This document shows positions 1 through 64,000 of a stretch of 64,000 nt of DNA, piece after piece. Position 1 is the stretch's first letter. Each line of letters starts with the position of its first letter. The notes under the pieces are model-generated. The model searched no databases. It saw nothing but the letters and a program-made list of their open reading frames with translations, and had not been told where the DNA came from. The DNA is from Glandiceps talaboti (taxonomy: Eukaryota; Hemichordata; Enteropneusta; Spengelidae): NCBI RefSeq assembly GCF_964340395.1, contig NC_135550.1:26439176-26503175 (forward strand), in the 5' to 3' direction. The position numbers and the translations under genes are program-made.

Positions 1-856
1 CAGTTAAAGACATCAAACAGAGATGCTAGTATTTCGACCATAATATGATCCGAAAGGCTTTTTTCAGCCTTGCTTTTAAAGGCAGAGGCCAACCAACGTA
101 CATTAAAGACTCAACAGATTTCATAAGAAAACTTTAATTGGTTGAGATCAATGAAAACGTAACACTGGTTGCCCTGACTGGTTGCTATTGATGTGGTATC
201 AATGTACACCAACACGTTGCACGTTGCACTCTGTAGAATACAAGCCAATATTACGATTCCTAAACCGCCAACTAAATGTGATCCTCATAGTCAATGGGGG
301 GGGGGGGGTCACTTCAGCATTGTTCCTACGTAATAGAGATCAAAGACCGAAAAAGGGTAGAAAGCATGGTTTTCTAACCTATTAACCTATAAAGTACATG
401 AATGGCGTTCAAAAGTTTGTTATCGTGGCTTCTGTTACTACCTTGTCTCAGATATTAGTGTCTGGCATAAACGACTTAAAACGTACAAACAATGACTTAG
501 CACGTATTATTCAGGGGTAATGGTAATGAAACACTAATGTAGGTTGCACTGTCATAGACATGAGGTAGATAGTGCAGTGAAAGACCAGATAGTCGACGAA
601 AGCCCCTCCTTGGTCTATGACCCTCTTACTAGTACATATACAGTGGAACAATGTTTTAATCTCTGCAGTCTCTTTCTATATCTGTTTTGGTTTTCACCAT
701 AGATAGAAAAAATACCGCCAATGGCGTTGTAGCACAACTGTACAGTTTTTAAAAATGTTTATCCATATGCTAGTCCATGCTAACAATAGGTGTTCATTTG
801 CTGAATAACTATCCAGTTGCCTATCCAACCATGTATCTTTACGATAAATGCTATCA

Positions 857-1470
857 TTTGGCTGTTGCTATGGGTGTGGTCATGTTGTTAGATATATTTG
901 CATACATTTATGTATGTTTTTGTTCACTTATGTATGAATTCCTGATATTGTCTTTGCAATACACGTGATCATTTGGCTGTTGCTATGGGCGTGGTCTTGT
1001 TGCTAGGGTATTTGCATACATTTTTTGAATGTTTATTCAATTGTCTATTAAACCCCATTGTTATCTTTGTGAAATACACCACCGTTTGGCTGTTGCTATG
1101 GGCGTGGTCATGGTTACTAGGGTATTTGCATACATTTTTTGAATGTTTATTCATTTGTCTTTCTATTCCTGTTGTTATCTTTGCAATACATGTGATTATT
1201 TGGCTGTTGCTATGGGTGTGGTCTTGTTGCTATGCAAATTTACATACATTTTTTGAATGTTTATTCAATTGTCTATTAAACCCTGTTGTTATCTTTGTGA
1301 AATACACCACCGTTTGGCTGTTGCTATGGGCGTGGTCATGGTTGCTAGGGTATTTGCATACATTTTTTGAATGTTTACTCACTTGCCTACCAGATGATGT
1401 TGTTATTTGACCAAAGTATACTACCATTTGGTTGTTGCTAAGGGTGTGGTCATGGTTGCTAGGGTCAATT
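857..1470. repeat. Tandem array, about five copies of a ~115-bp unit
   Basis: The motif TTTGGCTGTTGCTATGG recurs at about 857, 972, 1084, 1199, 1314 and (as TTTGGTTGTTGCTAAGG) 1428, giving spacings of 112-115 bp. Each unit also has TTTGCATACATTTTTTGAATG. The array runs directly into the next repeat at about 1480, so both may be parts of one element. Confidence 0.85.
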
Positions 1471-1479
1471 TTGTCAAAA

Positions 1480-2090
1480 AAAATTGACGAAAATCTGCAG
1501 AATACCACTTTTGGAACCATCTCACCAAGTTTCAGACTCATTGACCAAGTACTTTTTGAGATATAAGTTTTTGACCAAAAATGAACATTCTTACACCTAA
1601 TTTGCATATCACTCATGAAATTATTGTATGCTTAATATATCTTCATCCATACATCCCTAGATGCATCCCCATCAAATTTCAGCCCAATCTGCTCAGTAGT
1701 TTTGGAATTATAGATTTTTAACCAAAAAGACACATTTTTAGCCCTAATTTGCATATCACTGATGGAATCATCATGTCATGAACAAATCTTACTTTACACT
1801 TCCTAAAGAATCTTCCCACCAAATTTCGCACCAATCTGCCCAGTAGTTTATGAGTTTAAGTTTTTTGACCAAAAATCACATTTTTTGACCCAAATCACAC
1901 ACCTGTGATGCGATCATTTTGATTTGAACAATTTCCCAACTAGACACCCAAGGTAATGGACCCACCAAATATCATGGCAATCGGTTCAGCAGTTTTTGAC
2001 TTTAAGTTGTTTACACACACACACACACAGACAGACAGACGCCGGGCGATCCCTATAGCACTACTGAACCTCAGTTCAGTTGTGCTAAAA
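1480..2090 (+). mobile_element. Dispersed non-coding repeat with terminal hairpin
   Basis: Contains about three degenerate ~147-bp sub-repeats (CCTAATTTGCATATCACT ... CACCAAATTTC ... CAATCTGCYCAGTAGTTT), a CA/GACA simple repeat at 2013-2040, then a hairpin TAGCACTACTGAAC-ctca-GTTCAGTTGTGCTA (2056-2087) followed by AAAA. There is no coding capacity. The layout resembles non-autonomous repeats common in invertebrate genomes; I cannot place it in a named family. Confidence 0.6.
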
Positions 2091-2385
2091 AATCTGTTCA
2101 ACATACACCTAACATTAACACATCACTTTGGGTAGGTAGTTAGACTTTTAAGCAACTATTGGAAAGAGCATATAAAAACAAGATATAAGCTTTATATATT
2201 GAAGGTAAAATATTTGAGAACATTATACTTTATTCAGTCATTTTGATTTAGTCCTTTGTTTATTGTCTGTATTGCAAGCAATTTCTTACTATCAGTCCTA
2301 CAGTTTGGGAACAACCCCTCCACCAACAAGTGACACTGCTTTGAATCTTATTACAACTTTAAACAATAAAATGTTCTTTGTCAGA

Positions 2386-2387
<2 letters not shown>

Positions 2388-2422
<35 letters not shown>
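2388..2422. repeat. (CA)n microsatellite
   Basis: About 17 uninterrupted CA dinucleotides, followed to about 2580 by imperfect CTGACACACATACA repeats. Confidence 0.95.
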
Positions 2423-2424
<2 letters not shown>

Positions 2425-3919
2425 ACATCATTTACCATCCTTATTGCATGCTTTGATATTCTCCACTTCAGCAATGACTTAATGATAAACTGTTCACAGA
2501 CACTGACACACATACAGACCAGTTTACCATTCCTGACACTGACACACATACATACCGGTTTACCATTCCTGACACTGACAGTTTACCATTCATCAGTTGT
2601 ACTAAAAACACACAAAGCAGGGTTTGTGAAAAATGTTTTCATTTCATATTTATTGTCTGACTCCCTCAATGGTAAATATACTTACAAAAATGAAAATTGT
2701 TTTGTTCTGTTCCTTTTATCCTGTAATAATGACAATAATAATAACAATAATAATAGACAATAGATAGATAGCACAATATCAATTATAATACAAAAGAAAC
2801 ACAAAATATACATAAAATACCCCAATACGTTTTGGGGGTATATATTGAATGAGAAAAAGGCAACTAGTATAGTTATGCTGTTTTCCCTTTTGGATGATGG
2901 AAGGGCCATTCATTAGATAGTCCTCTTCTGACCTAGTAAGGCAGTCTGAATACAAGTTAAACTTCAAACCTGCTGTATCTGTTCTGTTGTCTGACTGTAA
3001 TTTTTTAAATACTTTGAATATCAATGCTTATAGCAAATTTTCCCCTTGACTTTTACACATGCTTTCAGCAATATTGAAGATTTTTTACATCAACTACAAC
3101 AATTAAAGCTACTGTACAAATACATGTATATTGGTGAAATATTACAACTATACATTAGCTTGGTTTTTTTTTTTACCCAGATTTAATATAAGCTTACACA
3201 TCTGCAAGCATTTCTATGATTATCATCAACCAAGTGCACAGTATCAAGGAAAAAACAACTGTGCTATCACACCTAGCACAACATTCACAGCAATTCTATA
3301 CAAAATCTTATTTCAGGTCTCTCGCTCAGCAAATATGTTTGTTACCTTGGTTTGAACTTTACGACAGTATATTACTGTCAAAGGATTAAGATATAGAACA
3401 TCTAAAATCATAATAGAACTGTACCAATGATATCATTTTGAACAAAAAAACTACCATTAGATAGCCACTTGATATTTAGTATACAGTGTAAGATTGCATT
3501 TCAATTTTCAGCAGTTTCTTTGAGTACATAACACACATATGTTTGCATCTGATCTGACACAACATCGATAACTTACATAAAATGTTGCCATGACAACTTG
3601 TGAATACAGGATAAAAGCATGAAGTAAGCCATGTTTAAAGAGAAAGTCATGTTGGTCCCTTATTTTGGAATCTCTATGTGAAGTAATGTAAATGTTGCAT
3701 GAAAGATAGACTTGTGTAGAATGGGTGAAGTCTAGTAGAAATAAATCAATTTCAGAACTGGACAATAGTTGTAGGAGATTGTGATAGATGTTGAGACTAT
3801 AGTTAACAATGATCAAAAGTCCTACCAGTTTTGGCTGGTTATAGTACTGCCTGCCACAAAATGTACAAGAACTATTATACAAATCCAGATATATGTGATG
3901 TCAGATAAGAAAAAAATGG

Positions 3920-4176
3920 ACACATATGTATGTGATGTCATGTATGGACAAGATTTATATATTTGCATGTGATGTCAAATATGGACAGTTCTGCCAAATA
4001 CAAAGCAAATGTACATATTTGCATGTCATGCCAAATATGGACAGTTCTGCCAAATATAAACAAAATTTACACATTTGCATGTGATGCCAAATATGGGCAA
4101 GATTGACACATTTGCATGTGATGCCAAATATGAACAAAAATCTATACAATTTCATGTGACGTCAAATATGGACAAG
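3920..4176. repeat. Degenerate tandem repeat, unit about 36-66 bp
   Basis: GCATGTGATGCCAAATATGG recurs about six times with variable spacers (GACAGTTCTGCCAAATA...). It is non-coding and AT-rich. Confidence 0.75.
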
Positions 4177-6303
4177 TCATACACATACTGATGTCAATTC
4201 CAGAGAGAGAGAATGGCTAAATATTGATACAACGTCAAATGCAGTCAGGTAATCAGCATATCCTTATGACATCACAGCTCTTCAAAACATGATTGTCTTT
4301 CTATCACAGTTCTCCACTTGTACACAGGTTCAAATACATGTATTATAACACTAAGGACAATTTCAGCTGGCAATGTTGACAAGACTGGTCCCATTTTAGC
4401 TAATTCACAATGCACCAGTTTTCCAGAGCACAGAATAACAACACTTCAACTTGACTTGACTTGTGTCTAAACACACACATTTTTTTTGTACTGTGGGCAA
4501 AACCACTGAGAGTGACATATGTTGACAATTTCAATTACCATAACTATAATAATTAGAGTGAAGTTACTTTGCAAAGGACTGACTTTTTGTTTTGAGCTCA
4601 ACACAGTAACCATTCACATGACATTTCACATTATTGATGGAATTCATTCCAATATCCACCTGTACACATAAGTCTGAGAATGAAGAAGTTGATAGCAAGA
4701 AAAGAACTTCACCAGGAAGAGGAAGGGTTTTAGTAGATAATGTGGTTTAACCACTCTCAACTTACCCACAAAATACAAAGGCCTGTTAAAATCTCACAAA
4801 ACAGCAAAGTTTGTTACCTTAGTTTTGAAATAACACCTTCAAAAGATAGTTTCCGATAGATTTTCAGAATAGAAGAATCCAGCAATGGATTTGATGTCAT
4901 TTAATAAACATCCTTCCTTTCTGCTAGCATGTGCCAATAAATATCCTTGCTTTATGCTAGCATACTTTCAATTTTTGCGAGTACAATTTCAAGCTGCCAG
5001 CTTTCCTCTCTTCCTGATTTAACGTTTGTTTTATCTGTTTTTCACTGACTGGTATAAAATCATGATTTGACTGTAAAAGACATAATATTCTATAAAACAG
5101 AACACAGAAGTGTATGGAGAAGGTTGATACATCCTGATATGAGATAGGTGTTGATATTCCTGCTGCACACAAACTGTTGAACATGAACTTGACAATGCAC
5201 TATACTCACAGGTATCGATCTTACACATTCATCTGTTAAAATAACATCTCAAAGGTAAAATATCCAGTTCGTTATCAAAACGTTGTTCAGCTTCATGATT
5301 GGTGCATTAAGCAGATGTGCATATGTAGATTAGGGTTTCATTGACCAATAAAATGCAATATAACTACATTATAGTCTTATTCTGGACAAAACAAAGGCAA
5401 CAACACATAAAGAAATATGTTAAGTGGTCTGACTTAACACAGAGTACTTCAACAACGAAAATAAACATACTGAGTACTATGAAAATGAAATATAGACAAC
5501 TAATAATTACAATTCTGAACTTTAGAGTTGCTATTCATATACTATTTAAATGCAAATTATTTTTTTTTGAAGTTTATCTGACCCATTCCAGCAACCAAAA
5601 ATGCAAATTTAACTTGAAACCTTACAACAAAATATACCAAAACTAAATACACCTTTCTTTTTCCCAACATATGATCCACAACTCAGAGAAGTTTTGTAAA
5701 TTACAATTAAGTATTTCAACGTTCATATATATTTTTTTCATTTTTTTAGGAAAATCACATTATTGTTATCATTTGGTCTTCACAAGAATTGGAAAATATA
5801 TTTGGAAAACTTTTGCCCACTGCACTTTTTTAAAAACAGATTCACGATTATAATAGTAGTTAATTGAAATCAAAGAAATATATGCAATGTAATTCTAAAT
5901 GCTGATACCTGAGGCAACAGCCAATGCTCTACTTGCAAAGATGGTTGCCACCAACAACAGTTCACTGGGAATTTACATAATATACAAAAACAAAAGAAAC
6001 ACACTATCCCAAAACTGAGGGCAGTCACACCAAATTGTTGAATATGGAGCTGTATATAGTTGAGGTATATGTGACATATTTTTGTCATTTTTACAGTCCA
6101 TTCTTTTTCCATTTTTTTCTTCATATTTTAAATTTCATTCAGGTTATAAGTGACTTATGAAATATCATTCCACATATTTCAATAGAAATCTCCCCCCTTT
6201 GAGCACAGTAATCAAAAGCCTTTGATTTCACATACAAACATGTACACAATATATTTTCAACAAGCCTAAATATTACAAATACAAGTCAAAAGCCCTGAAA
6301 CAA

Positions 6304-6655
6304 TTTATTGCGTTCTTTGAACTGGACAAAAAAAATTATCAAAATCTTGGTCAAATTGAAAATAATCACTACCGTAGCCTTCAAATAGAAGTTCAGTAAA
6401 AGTTCTTGTTCCAGACAAGAATTCACTCCTCACATACACTAACCATGACACACCATTGTGCCAATAACTGATTCCATTATCCTCAGACTGTTTTCAGATT
6501 CACCCATATTCCATTAAGTTCTTCCCACCAACTTCCCTCCAAGCTTTGCAATAGCCCTGCTTCCCATCCACTTTCCATGCAAGCTACACTATCTGCCTGA
6601 CTATGTAGTCTTCTTCCAACTAACATTTCTATCAAGGAATTCTGTAAGTTTTATT
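6304..6655 (-). promoter_or_regulatory. Candidate poly(A) signals for the MLK transcript
   Basis: On the minus strand, AATAAA occurs at 6655-6650 and again at 6309-6304, about 1.1 and 1.4 kb after the stop codon. They are the first canonical hexamers I noticed downstream. Which, if either, is used is inference; the 3' UTR could be longer or shorter. Confidence 0.35.
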
Positions 6656-6850
6656 CCTTCGGAAACATTGTGTGAAAATTCAAATTGCTTTTGATCCCTT
6701 GCATTCTTTCTTGACAAATTTGGTCCTCTATGCCTAAACAGATCATTTACCAGCCCTTCCCATCAACACATGCCTTCATGTGACAACGACTGGATCTTCC
6801 CACAAAAATCTCTGACAAATGGAATGACTTCCCATCGCGAAGCTGTGTGT

Positions 6851-7132
6851 GTAACTGGAAGGATTACTAGCTCTTCCTCCATGATCCTCTCTATCTAAGT
6901 GGAAGGACCACTAGCCCTTTCTACTCATGATCCTGTCTAACTGAAAGGACCACTAGCCCTTTCTACCCATGATCCTGTCTCACTGGAAGGACCACCAGCC
7001 CTTTCTACCTGTGACCCTGTCTAACTGGAAGGACCACTAGCCCTTCCTGCAGTGATCCTATCTAACTGGAGGGTGTGCAAGCCCTCCTCACCGGATACTG
7101 TCACTGGAAGGACTACTAGTCCTTCTGACAAT
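6851..7132. repeat. Tandem array of about seven ~46-bp units, each with an inverted repeat
   Basis: Units share the form ACTGGAAGGACCACTAG followed by CCCTTYCTA...TGATCCTGTCTA. Each contains a short stem (GGAAGG with CCTTCC). Unit 6 has GGAGGG paired with CCCTCC, and unit 7 has GAAGGAC paired with GTCCTTC. If the MLK 3' UTR extends to the AATAAA sites, the array is transcribed within it. Confidence 0.8.
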
Positions 7133-7746
7133 GTTACAGTTGCCTAATTCAGCTTGTTTTCAAGGCACATACTGAACACACCGAACTAATTCCATCCGTG
7201 GCTACAGACACCTGTAAACTATTTTATAGCTTATTGCTTGTATAGATTCTACTCAGTATTGACTGCTAGTATATCCCTCTCAGATCAGCTCCAAGTGTAT
7301 TATGCATTTTGCACAATTATAGGCTTTTATAAAACTCAACCATAAAACCCTTGTTTTCTTTTGTATTTCCTAGTGTGGTGTCTTTGATTCTATTGCTAGT
7401 CTTGTCCTGTATTAAAAATCTTAATGTTGGTAATGAGAGTGGATAGGTTGAGTTTCAAATGTCTGATTTAGTACTTGAGTTGAATGACTCCAGCATTGCC
7501 CTGTTGCCCATCCATGTAGTAATCTCAGATAAAAACCTGTCCTATTTCTACAAACACATCCCCTTTGTATAAAGGTTACCCTGAGGTTTCTCTCTAATGG
7601 AGTCTCAATCATTCAGTTAAGGCATCCAGGCCCTACTTTGGAAGTGTTACACAGACAGAATTTAACATCTTCTCTGTCGTGATTCATTTGGAACAGTGCT
7701 AGTTTGCATGTTTGGCAAGTTGACATCACAACTGTAACTGTTGTTG

Positions 7747-63998
<56,252 letters not shown>

Positions 63999-64000
63999 AT

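Larger units (their letters stand above)
1..7746. other. Region downstream of the MLK gene, no convincing gene
   Basis: Open frames here are short, lack family resemblance and overlap repeats. The right end (about 6300-7746) is probably MLK 3' UTR. The rest holds tandem and dispersed repeats described separately, a G run at 296-308, and otherwise plain AT-rich sequence. Confidence 0.6.

Noticed and set aside
973-1410. 145-residue hydrophobic open frame
   Set aside because: It is the 115-bp tandem repeat translated; the start is arbitrary and there is no conserved domain.

Overview
The window looks like a piece of an invertebrate animal nuclear genome. It is AT-rich, with short exons flanked by GT/AG introns, abundant microsatellites, tRNA-derived SINE-like repeats, small inverted-repeat elements, and many copies of the self-complementary ACATGTAC-type motif. 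There are no bacterial operons, rRNAs or CRISPR arrays. I cannot name the species. The two proteins are close enough to vertebrate families to suggest a slow-evolving bilaterian such as a hemichordate, cephalochordate or lophotrochozoan.

Two protein-coding genes occupy most of the window and are arranged head to head. On the minus strand (start codon at 46291, stop at 7747) is a complete mixed-lineage kinase (MLK; family of human MAP3K9/10/11/21). It has 10 coding exons totalling 3105 bp, or 1034 residues: SH3 domain, kinase domain, leucine-zipper coiled coil, CRIB motif, then a long Ser/Pro/Gln-rich tail with a conserved C-terminus. Its first intron is 26.6 kb. On the plus strand (start codon 47050, running off the right edge) is a pecanex gene (PCNX family). 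Twenty coding exons encode the first 1395 residues: two N-terminal membrane segments, a very long Ser-rich and charged region, and the first part of the conserved multi-pass core. The C-terminal part lies outside the window. All exon junctions in both genes keep phase, and in-frame stop codons lie just upstream of both start codons.

The two start codons are only 758 bp apart, so the region 46292-47049 is probably a shared bidirectional promoter. It holds two oppositely oriented YY1-like ATGGCGG motifs, one facing each gene. From memory, human genes of the same two families are adjacent at three loci (MAP3K9/PCNX1, MAP3K11/PCNX3, MAP3K21/PCNX2). If so, this is the ancestral unduplicated gene pair.

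The left 7.7 kb lies downstream of the kinase gene and has no convincing gene. It contains a 115-bp tandem array, a dispersed repeat ending in a hairpin, and an array of about seven ~46-bp hairpin units that may sit in the kinase 3' UTR. The introns hold a 535-bp element with ~90-bp inverted ends, two SINE-like copies, a 16-copy minisatellite, a nearly perfect array of 24 copies of a 24-bp unit, several foldback hairpins, and many simple repeats. The kinase would act in the cytoplasm in Rac/Cdc42-to-JNK signalling. Pecanex is a multi-pass membrane protein first linked to Notch signalling in Drosophila. The sequence shows no direct functional link between them other than the shared upstream region.
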